Source: Pyrrhoderma lamaoense (lineage: Eukaryota > Basidiomycota > Agaricomycetes > Hymenochaetales > Hymenochaetaceae). From it: DNA of 64,000 nucleotides. The notes under the pieces were generated by a model, which had not been told where the DNA came from, searched no databases, and was given only the letters and a program-made list of their open reading frames with translations. The DNA lies in NCBI GenBank assembly GCA_002794735.1, contig NBAZ01000005.1:806001-870000 (forward strand). Reading direction: 5' to 3'. Positions 23,027 to 36,318 of the stretch are shown one piece after another. The position numbers and the translations under genes are program-made. The first letter of the stretch is position 1; each line of letters begins with the position of its first letter.

Positions 23027-25053
23027 ATGGCTGCACTCGCCGCGGAAGGGTTTCTCATTAATCAATCCCCGTAAAAACTGTTTCCGGGAATGATGATCAA
23101 CTTGTTAAGGGCTTAGATGGTCTTGAAACTGCGTGTGCTTCGGTGCAGGAGTTGCCGAAGGTTGACTTGACTCCAGGTCACAGTAATAATATCAGTATCG
23201 AAGAACTACAGATTCAAGAGGTAGAGCCGGAGGTACCTCGCCTTATCAAGAACTTGAGACAGGCATCGTGTTACCTCTCTCTATATATCTCTGGCTACAA
23301 GTAAGTTTGCGACTGAGAAATTCTTCCAGACGATAAGGTTGACTGATTCATGTACCATAGCTGTGGCGTTACAGGAACGCTACTTCCAAGTATCGAAAAG
23401 GTGTACAACCTCAATTATGCGACAGTTGCACTTCTTTTTGTTGCCTTTTGCATTGGATATCTTTTCTCGGCTTTTGGGAGCGGTAAACTCATCAGACGGT
23501 ATATCCACTATGTTCCCAAGCATTTCAACTGCTAATAGCCATATTTATAGATTTGGTTTTGGCAAAGTTCTTACGGGTGCCGGGGTCTTGATGATGTGTG
23601 GGGTACGTTTTCTTGCTACATCTGATCATGGTTCAAGCAGTATTGATCATCTTTTCTCAGATCATCATCAACTGTTCGCAACTCGTATCGTTCCCCTTAA
23701 TGTGCTTCGCGTTTTTAATCGTGGGTACTGGTTTTTCAACTCAAGTGAGTACACATCTTTTTAGTTTCGTCATATTTTTAAACGATAACACATCATAGCT
23801 TGGGATGTCCAACTCATATTTTGCAACTTTACCACGCCCATTATTGAGGATGGGTGTACTTCATGGACTCTATGGTATGCAATTATTATTGTGAGTCGAG
23901 CATATGATACTAATATAGTTGTGGAAAACAGGATTCGGAGCTTTCACAAGCCCTCTCATTGCAACTGTGTTTATCTCCCATGGTATCAAAGTGCGTCGCA
24001 TATTTATATGTCTAGTAATTGGGGTATCAGTAATTTATAAAATCCTGTATTACCTTAAGTTAAATATTTTCTATTTTACTTGTCTTGGACTTATCATACC
24101 TTCAATCATGGTATCATACTTTGCGTTTGTGCATGGCACTGCAAGATATGATAAGCTACCAGACGAGATTGTCGTGGTAGTAGAAGACAATGCTTCTACG
24201 AAGAGGGAGTCAATGAGAGAAGTTATCACTCGATGGGAAGTTTGGATCTTATCCCTATTCCTCTTATTCTATGTGGGGTAAGTGAGATAGTGGTGACCAG
24301 TTCTTAATCCCGTATGACGATCCTGACATGTTATTTCAGCGCAGAAGAATCCATGTAAGCCCGAATTTCATCTATGAAGAGAGATAAATTCTTATCAGCT
24401 TATCAGTGGCGGCTGGATTGTATCATATTTGACCGTAGTTCGCAATGGAAATGCTACTGGTTCAGCATGGGTTGCTTCTGGCTTCTACCTCGGTCAATTG
24501 ATTTTCCACGTATTTAGTCATACAAAGCGGTATTTATAGGATTCCTTCTTGTTTAGGTATCGCTGTCGGCAGGGTCTGCTTGCCCTTCCTTAATCTTCTG
24601 GTAGGAGAGCGCCGGATCGTACTTATCTATATCCTTCTGGCTGCTGGCTTACAGGCAGTGTCCTGGGCGGTTAAAAGCTTCATCGCGGTACGTAAACTCT
24701 CGTACAATAAACAGTATTTTTGTTAAAGTTAATGCCCACTCTTCCTCACGATTCAAATGGTTTTCCACACTTAGACGGCAATATCCACTGCCCTTGTCGG
24801 CTTTGCTATCTCAACTTTCTATACTGCTGCTATCCACACTGCATCCAAACTTCTCCCACGTCGTATGCACACGACTGCTATGACTATGATGTCCAGTATT
24901 GGACAGAGTGGGAGTGCCATTTTCCCTTTTGTCATCGGTCTAATTAGCAACAAGAAAGGTATCTGGACTGTTCAACCGGCAGTAGTTGCGCTACTTGTTG
25001 GACAATTTATCTGTTGGAATTTGGTTCCAAAGGTTACAAGACGTGTAGAATGA
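23027..25053 (+). CDS. MFS transporter (fucose-permease-like)
   Basis: Major facilitator with about 12 predicted hydrophobic segments. Eleven exons: 23027-23300, 23361-23498, 23551-23602, 23661-23744, 23799-23874, 23932-23990, 24060-24277, 24340-24354 (15 nt), 24407-24492, 24557-24687 and 24775-25053. Landmarks: CGVTGTLLPSIEKVYNL in TM1-loop, RFGFGKV (loop 2-3), HGIKLNIFYFTCLGL, WILSLFLLFYVGAEESIGGWI (TM7 start), LGIAVGRVCLPFLN, and SIGQSGSAIFPFVIG. The transport substrate is unknown. The N-terminal tail needs one added base near the C4 run at 23067-23070 to join the only upstream ATG (23027). From exon 2 on the frame is clean. An alternative is that the true start was missed. Confidence 0.8.
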
Positions 25054-25709
25054 AAAAGAAATGTCGCTTAAGTCGCGACACATGTGCGTTCACCGTACTA
25101 GTGCCGGGCGGCTCCGAAAGTCATAGACCTTTTATAGGGAAAAAAAGAGAAAGGGGAGGTCTCACATCTTGTGTACCTTGTTCCCAGCTAAAAATTGCAG
25201 AACATATCAACCTCTGGGGTAAATATACTGCTGTCACTGAACATATGTATTTTAAGCCAATAAAGGTAGTTACTGGATATAGATAGATATTTTTCACTTT
25301 CACTATGTTCTTCTCTTTCTTTTCATAGAGTTTTGCCCCTTGAATTTTTCACTTTCTTCCTTTCGCTTCAGCTTGTACCTGTACCTGTATTTTGTACTTA
25401 TTTTAACGTGACCTTGTTCTTGTGTTTAGTTATGTCTTGTTTACTGATTCAGCTGAAATAGAACTCTCAACTTATGTGCTGCCTGGATTCTTGAAGTCCT
25501 AGTCTCCATAAGAGCTGGGCTCATATAGTATACCAAGCTATCGTGGGATAGGGACATATAGCAAGTTCGAAGTTAATGATTATATTGTAGAACAAAAATA
25601 AAATAAAAACTGTGAGGAGACAAAAGGTGATGACGAGTAACAAATGCGAGAGGGAAATTCAACGGTGCTACATTAACTATACGAAAACAATACAGAACTA
25701 AAGCATAAC
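25054..25709. other. Convergent intergenic region
   Basis: 3' regions of the MFS transporter and Rpt2. No gene seen. Confidence 0.5.
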
Positions 25710-27341
<1,632 letters not shown>

Positions 27342-27603
27342 TGCTTATATTTTCTCCTAAAAAAGCCTAGAAGACAATAGGAGACGTATGTAAGTAGGAA
27401 AACGATGAAATGAAGTCTTAAGTGTTCAGCTTGCGTCAGCTCTTACCTTTAGGTTACGCGTCGCGAGTTCTTTGCACGTGATAATAGAATAATTAACAAC
27501 TACTTTTGTATATTATAATTATGTAATACCTTGTCACTACTATCGCAACTAGTTAAGGGTCTTCTCACCACAACTTTCTTGTACTTGTCGGCGCAGCTCA
27601 GCG
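27342..27603. promoter_or_regulatory. Divergent promoter of rpt2 and iws1
   Basis: 260 bp between two housekeeping genes. A CACGTG box followed by AT lies at 27475-27480, the form bound by Cbf1-type bHLH factors in fungi. That it is used here is only inference. Confidence 0.45.
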
Positions 27604-29064
27604 ATGTCAAATGTATGTTCATCTTGAATTGACTCGAAAGAGACGCAATTTACTGAAAAAAAGCTGAAATAGCGGCTCGAACGTGATATTTTTGGTGGCT
27701 CTGATTCAGAATTATCTTCTGAGGAGGGTGAGTATACCCACTTTCGTTCATAGCCTGGCTAAGGCTCTAATAATCAACCGATTTATTGCCTTTTTACTAT
27801 TACAAAAACTTCTCTCTCTGTTGTTTTGATTCTTTACAAAACACTATGTGGTGAGTAGACTTTGAGGAAGAGCGTCATGAACGACACAAGCTGTCACCCG
27901 TTCCTGGGTCCGAACAAAAGACTGCGTTAGACGCAAACGAGTCATCGGGAGAATCTGGGGACGAATATGTTGAGGAGAAACAAAGAGTAAGGAGGGTCAA
28001 AAAGAAAAAGGTCAAAGTTAGGGAGGAGGAGGGAAAGTCGAGGAAGAAACGAAAGAGAAGGGAGAGACAAGAATCCAAGGAAGATGAGGAAGCTGGACTG
28101 ACTCCTGAACAACGTATGTTATACTATTGATACTACTACGCTCGCTCATGTCTAATGGAGACCAGTGAGGCGACGACAGATTGATAGGCAAATCGATGCT
28201 ATTGTCAAACAAAAGAAGAATCCACGACAGAAAAAACGAAAGAAGGATGCAGATGAGGAAGTTTTAGATCGGTTTGCGGATGAAGAAGTAACGCAGCTGA
28301 GAGAAGAAATGTTAAGAGCTGCGCAAGAAGATGATGAAGCTAATAGGGACAAAATGCCTGGTATCTCAAAACTGAAACTATTGCCACGCGTCAAAGAGGT
28401 GCTTCAGAAGTTCGTCTTCAAATCTAAAACTATATTCTTTATGGAAATTGAGTTGACGTGGGTTAAACACCTTTAGATCGTCTCTTGCCCAATCGATCAT
28501 GGATAATAACCTTCTCGAAGGTGTTCGTCGTTGGCTTGAACCTCTTCCCGATCGCTCCTTACCGGCCCTCAATATCCAGTACTTCCTTTTTGAACAGCTC
28601 AATAAGATGTATATAGATACGAACTCATTGAAGGAATCTGGACTGGGGCGTGTTATTCTATTTTATACCAAATGCAAGCGCGTTCAGCCTCAAATTGCCC
28701 GTATCGCGAATGATTTGGTATCTACATGGTCCAGACCAATTATCAAGCGATCAGCTTCCTATAGAGACAGGCATATTCCCATGGCAGCGGGAGGCATGGG
28801 GAAGATAGCATGGGACTCTCTCAGCAGAAGGCGCCGGAACGTCTCAATGCTATCCTTGCTCGGGCTCGCGAGGAGGACAAGAACAGGATTCGGAAGAATG
28901 TCGTTTCAATTCCTACTCCTTCGAACTTGGGCACTTACAATATTGCACCAAGAGTCAGCGCAAGCTTGATGCGAAACAATAGTCAGAGTGTAGACAATGA
29001 TATTGAAAGGCGAAAGAGAGCAGCAGAGAGGATGCGAGCGTTTATGCGTTCCGCAAAGAATTAG
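27604..29064 (+). CDS. iws1: Transcription elongation factor Iws1/Spn1
   Basis: Binds Spt6 and travels with RNA polymerase II. Exons: 27604-27612, 27673-27727, 27859-28113, 28166-28409 and 28477-29064, about 333 residues. The N-terminus [16 protein letters not shown], an acidic then Lys/Arg-rich low-complexity region, and a TFIIS N-terminal (LW/TND) domain: [45 protein letters not shown], then [34 protein letters not shown]. The C-terminal tail has APERLNAIL and the [18 protein letters not shown] elements of the family. The frame slips once at 28788-28801. One additional G there joins the core to the tail. Confidence 0.92.
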
Positions 29065-30454
29065 GTGTCTTCACCTGTTGTATACACCAGTCTTTTTTCG
29101 TTATTCAGTCCCGTTTTGTCTTCCATTGTTCTCATTCACTAATCATGTACCTATAATATTACTATTTGCCTTTTGTACTCTTCTGTTTATATACTTCACA
29201 TCGTCGTTCATTTTGAACCGGAATAAATCCTTTGAATCCATGACGAAAAATATTAGGTTCGTTGATCAACGCACTAAAGTCCCTATAATTCACGTCCTCC
29301 GGGCTCCATTCCCTAGGCTCGAGAAGAGCCTTAGTAGAGCTCATGATTTATGCAGTTATAATCAATCTCAAGTACTCCATTGTGACTCTATCGAGCGTTA
29401 AATCTCTAATTAGACCCCGTTGATGATCCGATAGGTCCAGGACCAGCTTGGGCGAAGGCGAACGTCATTTTACTCTCTCTATCCCCTCTCTAGAACCCAA
29501 AACCAATAATTTAAAAACTGTGATCAATCATCATGCATATTGATCGCTATAGTATCAGAATTAGTACTGGAATAAGGGTGACTCAAAAATGCGACAAAGT
29601 CGGGGACTGCTGAACAATACCTAGCGGAGATTGCTGTTGCATTGTCCTAATAAGACATGAAACTGGCTAAACTTGGAATCTTAAATTGGCTTCTTCTCAT
29701 TTTGGCATATAACACGAAGGGATTGTGACCACTTTCAAGATCTCGATTCGTAAGTATTCACTTCAGCATCTATACCACCAAATCAAGACATGGTACGCAT
29801 ATTACATATCCGTCTCATACACATAATTTGTTTTTCATATATCTGTGTATACTATCTCGACCGTAGTAGAACAACGAAAGAAGGGAGTGAGAACCCGAAG
29901 ATATCTTGGCTCTTACACGATCAAGGTGCTTCATTCAATCCTCAGTATCCAATCTTATTCACCTTTGTCTATAGACATAAGAGCTATCAGACATACCTTT
30001 GAAACGGCGAGAAGTACAAAATATAGACACCTCATCTCCCCGATACATCGCTCGTCATGGTATTTTGAACTTATTTAACCCGACTATGGGCGCTCAGAAG
30101 TAGACCAATAATAGTGGGCCATATAAGAGATAGACATTATTATTCTATCCCAAATAATCAGATTCATCTATATTACTTGAGCTAACCACTACAATAGGAG
30201 CAATGGGCGGTGGAGTCGAATCCAAATTTTAATTGGATGATAATTCAAAACGCAATGCAAGGCAAATGCTATTCCAGTCAGTAAAACAACATCCAACTAC
30301 ATTTTAAAGCAGACAATTCTTCTATCTACCTGCGAATATATTGTACGATTCCATCAAGGAAAAGAAAGATGATGTCCATCAAAACGAAGTCGTGTGGTAT
30401 ATAGATGAGATACGTGTAGAAAGAAAAAAGGTCCTTTTGAAGGTAATGAAAGAA
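29065..30454. other. Convergent intergenic region, no gene recognised
   Basis: 3' flanks of iws1 and of the GPI glycoprotein. Open frames near 29160-29400 and 29790-30080 lack family features. A 20-codon minus-strand frame beginning at about 29472 is too short to call. Confidence 0.45.
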
Positions 30455-31868
30455 TTAGAGAAGAATGAAAGTCATTGTTGCGACGAAAGCAAAGAAACTA
30501 GTGACGAGGAAAGGTGCAGCACTGGTATCTACAGCAGGAATTCCCATGCTCGCGTCTGAATCTGTCGTTGAAGAGGACGACGAGCCGGAGCCGGATCCTG
30601 TTACAGAAGCAGCCGCGGCGCTTCCACCAGCAGCAGTGTCTGTTGCAGCTGCCGCAAATATTTGTTCCGATGAGTAGGTCACGCAGTTGGATGATGCAGG
30701 GATTGAAGTTGTATACGGAGGAGAAACGGGGCTTCCGTCCCTACATGACGTCATCAGAAAAGATGTATTGGTTACGAGATCATAAAACCTTACTGTGGCT
30801 GGAACCAAGTAGTAACTACCCCATCAGAAGTGTAAACACCGGGAGGAGTCATATCATCACTATCGCAGACTAAAAGTAGGCAAGTATAAATAACTTCCAT
30901 ACTGGTTTGGAGAGAACGTAATAAATTCACCTTCAAATGTTCCATTGATGGCACCGTAGTTAGCAAGGGCATTGTATGAGCACCCTACTTCGTCGTAGAT
31001 ATGCTGACAAAGCTCTGCCGCGTCCGGGTCGTTAGGGTTGCACATCTTGAGACAAAATTGACCTGAACCGATGAAATCAATCCACTCGATGACTTGAACA
31101 TAAGTCTGATTGCTCGTGAAGTTCCCGTTTTGCGCAAGTTCCTGGAATGAGGAAGATGTCATTCCAAAACCGTTTGTAAATACGATACCACCGAGTGGAT
31201 TTCCTTGTTCGTCAGCACCATGGGGGTCCAACTATATCCATGTATATATTTTAGATCAAGTTCATCTAGATCTATTATAAGTCGCTTACCTCTCCACCTT
31301 CGTCTGAAGCTTGTAATCCGACTTGTGTCTGGTCAATGAAGCCCACAACCTGAAGATAGTTTTTGGCATACAACCACTGGGCACCTGTAATCGCACCAGG
31401 AGGGATGACGCGGGTACCATGACCGGGAGACGTACACCATGCTACCTCACGAGCTTCAGATTCACCTAAGAACGTGGATATATTAAAAAAAGATCAACAA
31501 AAGGAGATAGATGCAATTATTAATACCTATTGTATCATCTGTTTGCCCGGAGCTCCACATACAGAAGTCTCCAAGGTTATTAAGGAATGATGTCTACATA
31601 GAACGTTTATTATTCATTAATTAAATGGATAAGTCAGTGTCCTTACCTGACACATAGACTGCTGGTTCTCAGTTGTGCTGTTGCAGAGATTGTATCCTGC
31701 CTGGGGACCTCGTTCACCACCTTGGTCTCCAGTGACCTGATACGGAATATCTGGCCATGTAAAGTGTTTCGACGCAAGGGGTTCAAGTGATGTAGTAGTC
31801 GATGACTGGGCACGGACAGAGTGTGCCAAAGCGAGGGTGATAAGGGATAAAAGAGTGTGTTGGGACAT
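30455..31868 (-). CDS. Secreted GPI-anchored macrofage-activating-type glycoprotein
   Basis: Resembles the basidiomycete family annotated as macrofage-activating glycoprotein. Six exons (minus): 31868-31647, 31593-31527, 31465-31290, 31231-30931, 30869-30794 and 30740-30455, giving 375 residues without correction. MSQHTLLSLITLALAHSVRA is a signal peptide. The body carries YNLCNSTTENQQSMCQ, GDFCMWSS, VAWCTSPGHGTRVIPPGAI, GFIDQTQVGLQASDEGGELDPHG, CLKMCNPND, CQHIYDEVGCSYNA and six or more NxS/T sites. A Ser/Ala/Gly-rich stalk leads to a hydrophobic C-terminus (TSFFAFVATMTFILL), the expected GPI-attachment signal. Eight or more cysteines likely form disulfides. The function of the family is unknown; a cell-wall location is inferred. 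Confidence 0.85.
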
Positions 31869-32843
31869 TGTAGAGACAAGTAGATTACGAGGGAAAACAG
31901 TGAAAAAGGTGGAGATTGGTATGATATGAGAGAAATAAGCTGAAGAAAAAAAGGAGTTTAATGCCCTCGTCGTTGAGGTGTATGAGAAAACAGGGAAGAA
32001 TGGGGTACAAGCCCTACTCCACTGTTTTATGTTTCCTGAAATTTCTCGCGCCACCGGAGGGGTGCTTTCTGTTTGCACACTCAAAATAGCCGCTTGATCG
32101 GAGTTAAAAATAGATATCTAAAAAAATCTGTACCCACGTGGCGGGGAAATGTATGTTTCCAGAACATGAGGGGCGGTGATTGAGAACAGATAATAGTGTG
32201 ATACCACCAAGCGTGTTGATAATTTACCTTTCTCAAGCATAAGTGCCAGAGTCTATAACTTGTCTTAAATAAGTGGGGTTTATTAGCTTACTCCGAGTCA
32301 TTCAGTGACAACTTATGATAGTGTTCATAGTTCAGATGCACATGTATTACATGTAATCACTGGATAAGTTGACGTGGATTAGTGTTGAATAAGTGGCTAG
32401 GTTACAACAAGTGGGTTGATATGTGAAGCTATTCTTGAAGTTTATCATAACTCAGGCATCTCTCCTATTTTTCCTAGTAATACATACAATCACAATGTGA
32501 AAGAGGTAGAAAGATTGTCTTACTTATTAGAAATCACGGTCCATCATTACTAGGTATATTGAAGCATGGAGTTATCTGTCGTTACTGGACTCAAATTACG
32601 AAGCTTATCTGAAATAAACTACATTTGGTGTCTACAGAAATCCTAACCGATGTTTATGTACATGTACATGTATTTGTGGCAGTAGCTTGATAGAGCGGTT
32701 ACAAATACTTTCCCACGAGCTATTTCCCATCTCCAAGGCTAATAGCTTGTGATTTTCCTCTTCATATAATTTAATATAAACCAGCTTTCCCATGGAACAG
32801 CCTTGTCAACTAAGTCCGGGTTGCTTCATTTCAACTCTGAGGC
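31869..32843. promoter_or_regulatory. Divergent promoter region, glycoprotein and hydrolase
   Basis: About 975 bp with a CACGTG box near 32135-32140 and a self-complementary ATGTAC repeat at 32656-32672. No gene seen. Confidence 0.4.
32656..32672. repeat. Self-complementary ATGTAC tandem repeat
   Basis: atgtacatgtacatgta, about 170 nt upstream of the hydrolase start. Same motif in shifted register as at 15414-15430. Confidence 0.7.
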
Positions 32844-34340
32844 ATGGATAGCCTCGACGCTTTATTCGATGTGGTTTCCGTTAAAATACCGTCCATGACA
32901 ATTGGTTGGTCTCTTGATGCATGGAAGTACACGCCGAAAAAGCCTGGTCCCTATCCCGTTGTTGTCATGTAAGATCTAGTTTCCTCTAAACAAGGTTTAA
33001 TACCTCCTATAAAATCATAAATTTGCTACTATCATCTTAATATCGTTTTGGCGTTCTTTTACATTATTGCTGATTCCTTTGTACTATGGAATCCAATGAT
33101 TATGGATGCTACCAAATCTCATATTTTTGAAATAAAACTCACATGGAGACCTCTTTACAGGGCGCATGGGCTCTCAGCCAATAAGACGATGAAACTTGCA
33201 CCTTATGCGGAGGCTTTTACCACAGCCGGTTATGCTTGTGTAGTATTTGATTACAGGAGGTTTGGAGCGTCAGGTACTCCCCACTAATAGATATAAGATT
33301 TCGAGGACCTTTTTACTAACTTCGAGTATGCTTGATACGCTACTTTATAGACGGCTCTCCACGAGAATGTGTGTATGTGTCGGAGCAGCTAGAAGACTAT
33401 CGTACGGTACTTGATTGGGTGCGTCAGCAGGGAGACTTTGACTCGCAGCGCGTTGTAGCATGGGGAACAAGTTTCTCTGGTAGGGAATGATATGTAGTTA
33501 TGCCTCCTTTTACTAGTAATCACAAGCTTCTTTTAGGTGGCCATGTTATCAGCTTAGCCTCAGAAAAGGTATTATTACCCATTTGTGGTCCATTGTTTTT
33601 GCTGCTGACCGTTGTAAACGTAGCGACTAAAGCTATCCTGCGTAATCTCTCAATGTCCGTACGTCGGCACTGCGCCTAAGCCACCGTTGCCTATACTCTT
33701 ACGCTTTGTTGCATATGGCTTCGTGGATCTCCTGCGGCAGGCAATTGGGCGATCGCCCGTGTACATTCCGGCATGTGCGAAACCTGGAGAACTAGGGGAA
33801 TGACTACACCCGAAAGCTACGCAGGCCTGACTAGACTCGCCGATGACAAAAAGTGAGTTTATCTCATCTAAATTCGAGAAGATAAATGCTCATATTTTTT
33901 GCGTTTGAATGTGATGAATAGGAATTATCCCAACAGGGTAAGCCACCTTGAGTATTATTTTTATCTTATTTTTATCAATCAATAACGAAGCCATAAAAGA
34001 TTTCCGCGTCAAGTTTGTTTGAGCTTCCCCTGTACAATCCTGCTTCTCGCGCTTCCAAGATTGTTTCTCCTATTCTTATAATTGCAGCTGAAAAAGATGA
34101 GTTATGTAGAATTAGTGACACGTTGAAGGTTGAGCAAGCTTCAAAATTGGTTTCGATAGTTAAAACGCCTGGAGGTATGCAAACCGGTTTACGAATCGAG
34201 AAACACATGCCATGAATGTTCACTAACTACATATCTCTTTAGGACATTTTGACTTGTATCCCGATGGTCCGGATTACGATGCTACCTTGAATGCAGAGAT
34301 TGAATTTTTAAAGAAACATGTGCCTTTAACATTATCTTGA
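32844..34340 (+). CDS. Alpha/beta hydrolase
   Basis: Eight exons: 32844-32968, 33161-33273, 33351-33479, 33537-33568, 33624-33852, 33922-33937 (16 nt), 34000-34174 and 34243-34340, about 305 residues. Oxyanion-hole region AHGLSANKTMKL; strand FDYRRFGASDGSPRE; nucleophile elbow GTSFSGGH with Ser as nucleophile; QCPYVGTAPKPP cap; PILIIAAEKDEL with the acid residue; GGHFDLYP with the catalytic His. The set fits small fungal alpha/beta hydrolases of the peptidase S15/Xaa-Pro-like or polyketide-transferase-like groups. No signal peptide. Substrate unknown. One base is missing at the G4 run 33795-33798; adding it turns a stop into the expected MTTPESYAGLTRLADD. The exon 5 start could also be 33633. 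Confidence 0.82.
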
Positions 34341-35329
34341 TCTTGATCATATCAAATAGACACTTAAATGCAAATTCATCTTACCACTGAAAACTAGTAC
34401 CATCTATATCGCTAAAATGCTCAAATTATTGCACATCTGCTTTATATTGTGGTATATAGAGCTTTTTACCGGGTCATGGTGTACAATAAAAAAGACATTT
34501 ACTCACGACTCCCTCACCCCTTCCGGTGTAATAATAGGTACTACAAAAACTCACCTTATACTTTCTCAATATACAAAAGCAAGAACGTTGAGTTACTTAC
34601 CTTTTTCACACCTGCAAACTACCGCTGAGCCATTGAGAGGCATGGATACATGAAAAGCAAAGTATGTAATTCATTTTCGTCGGTTAGACTGCGAGATTCT
34701 AATTATTAGTACGCTGAAACCTGTATTAGCCTAGTAGATCCAAACCCCGATCAGAGTCATTTCTCTCATTTTCAGCTTCAAGTATCAGCTTTTAAACGTT
34801 GCGAACTCAGTTATAACGTGTCTATAAGCGTTTCATATATTTACATTTCTTATACTTGTCAGCTGAGATTACACCTCTGCAACATTAGTGTTATCTTTTA
34901 GAGCTTGACATATGATAACAATGTGTATATAGTCAGCCAGATAAAAAGTCCTCTTTAGCATAGCACTGCCTCGAGGATATGTAGAGCCCGAATCTTGACT
35001 CTAAACGCAAATAAGGTCGTAAACGCGTAGATACTTTGCTCTTTATTTAAAGGTATGATTTGACCTTAAGTATGCCGTTAGGCAGTGAAACATGGGGTTG
35101 GATTGAACGTCATTACAAACTAAACTAGTGATTGACAAACTCAGATGCCAAATACTGACGATTAGGTCTAATTTGCACATTTACTTTCAAGTATTGTAGT
35201 ATAAATTACATATCAATACATGGTAGCAAAGCTTTGAAATAGAGTAACATTTGGGAATTCACCATTCATATAAAGAAGTACGCATTTTCCTTTCAGGACA
35301 ACACCAAATCACTTCCTCGCATATTTACA
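34341..35329. other. Intergenic region with TATA box for downstream gene
   Basis: 3' flank of the hydrolase and promoter of the small Cys-containing gene. No other gene seen. A good TATAAA is at 35269-35274. Confidence 0.5.
35269..35274 (+). promoter_or_regulatory. TATA box of small Cys-containing gene
   Basis: TATAAA 56 nt upstream of the ATG at 35330, at a distance that fits a short leader. Confidence 0.45.
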
Positions 35330-35623
35330 ATGGTTAAAGAAACGGTGACATACTACTTCAAGGGCTGCGAAAAGTACAACTGCAGATTCGTGACGGAAGT
35401 CGAAATTAATAGGACAAACGCTTATTGTGGAAATCGTGCAACAGGTTGTCCACCAGGTTCCAGACCAAACCCAACTTCAGAAAAGAATATTGTCAACTGG
35501 GAATGTCCATTACATCCAGGGAATGGCAATAGCAAGCCGGAAGGAGAAAAAACGAAGCCTAAACCTACATCTAAAATTGACCCAATACGTCGTCACGTTT
35601 GTGGTAAAGCACCTGGCAGTTAG
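35330..35623 (+). CDS. Small cysteine-containing protein, unknown function
   Basis: Intronless frame of 97 residues, starting MVKETVTYYFKGCEKYNC, with six cysteines at about residues 13, 18, 33, 40, 59 and 91, a central CPPGSRPNPTSEKN segment and a Lys/Pro-rich region. It has no signal peptide, so an intracellular location is more likely than secretion. The ATG has a favourable purine at -3 and a TATA box 56 nt upstream, and the leader is CAA/CTC-rich as expected for an expressed fungal gene. I recognise no family. It could be a zinc-binding or effector-like protein, but nothing in the sequence decides this. Confidence 0.55.
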   Translation: MVKETVTYYFKGCEKYNCRFVTEVEINRTNAYCGNRATGCPPGSRPNPTSEKNIVNWECPLHPGNGNSKPEGEKTKPKPTSKIDPIRRHVCGKAPGS

Positions 35624-36318
35624 TCGAGGGTAGATATTTAGTAGATACCGTTATGAGTGTCAATATATATATATATAATAGATAAACTAGTTATAATTTA
35701 TAATCTGTTCGTTTTTGTTATGGCATCAAAGGTAATTATTGTCTCAGTAATCGTAATAAGGTATTATTGTTGCCAAAAGCCCACGGTGTTGAATTTCGAA
35801 GTCAATGTCGACTCAACGTTACGGAGCCGAGATTGGCAGTAGGCTATCCGGTGAGTTGTATAGAGAGAATGAAGAACTCATTCGATTATAGAGCAGATTG
35901 CCGGAAAGAGCAATTTTCATGTGCTTCCACAGTAGAACCGTGACCCTGATGTTATTATACGCTAATATAATGTAGAAGTTTAATTATCTGCATATCACCT
36001 GTAACGACCGTGAATATGGTATGAAAAAATGAGTTACTTTTTCATAAATAGACGGAATCTAGGTCTATTTTACATGCTTTCCATACAGCCCAAGGGTATA
36101 TTCATCCAGCGAAGATATCAGATAGCACGTGAAATGCCAACTTATCAGGGGATTGACACGTTACCAATAAACGTCTCAAGTCTAGAAGCATAGCAAAACA
36201 GCTGAGTATCGATTCGACTGAATTATCAGTAATTACAATTATTCCATAGCAGTAATCAATAGATATCCAATTAATAAATCAAGTCAAGGCCCATTGTCTA
36301 TAGAAAACCAAACTAAAA
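35624..36318. other. Convergent intergenic region
   Basis: AT-rich, includes a short (AT)n stretch at about 35663-35677. No gene seen. Confidence 0.5.

Noticed and set aside
30781..30800. Apparent frameshift in the GPI glycoprotein (stop after WFQPQ)
   Set aside because: Explained by a normal intron (donor GTAAGG, acceptor GTAG, 30741-30793) that restores frame without any base change.
30465..30873. Plus-strand frames rich in Glu/Pro/Ala and Gln
   Set aside because: Antisense to the Ser/Ala-rich stalk exon of the GPI glycoprotein, which has full splice and family support.
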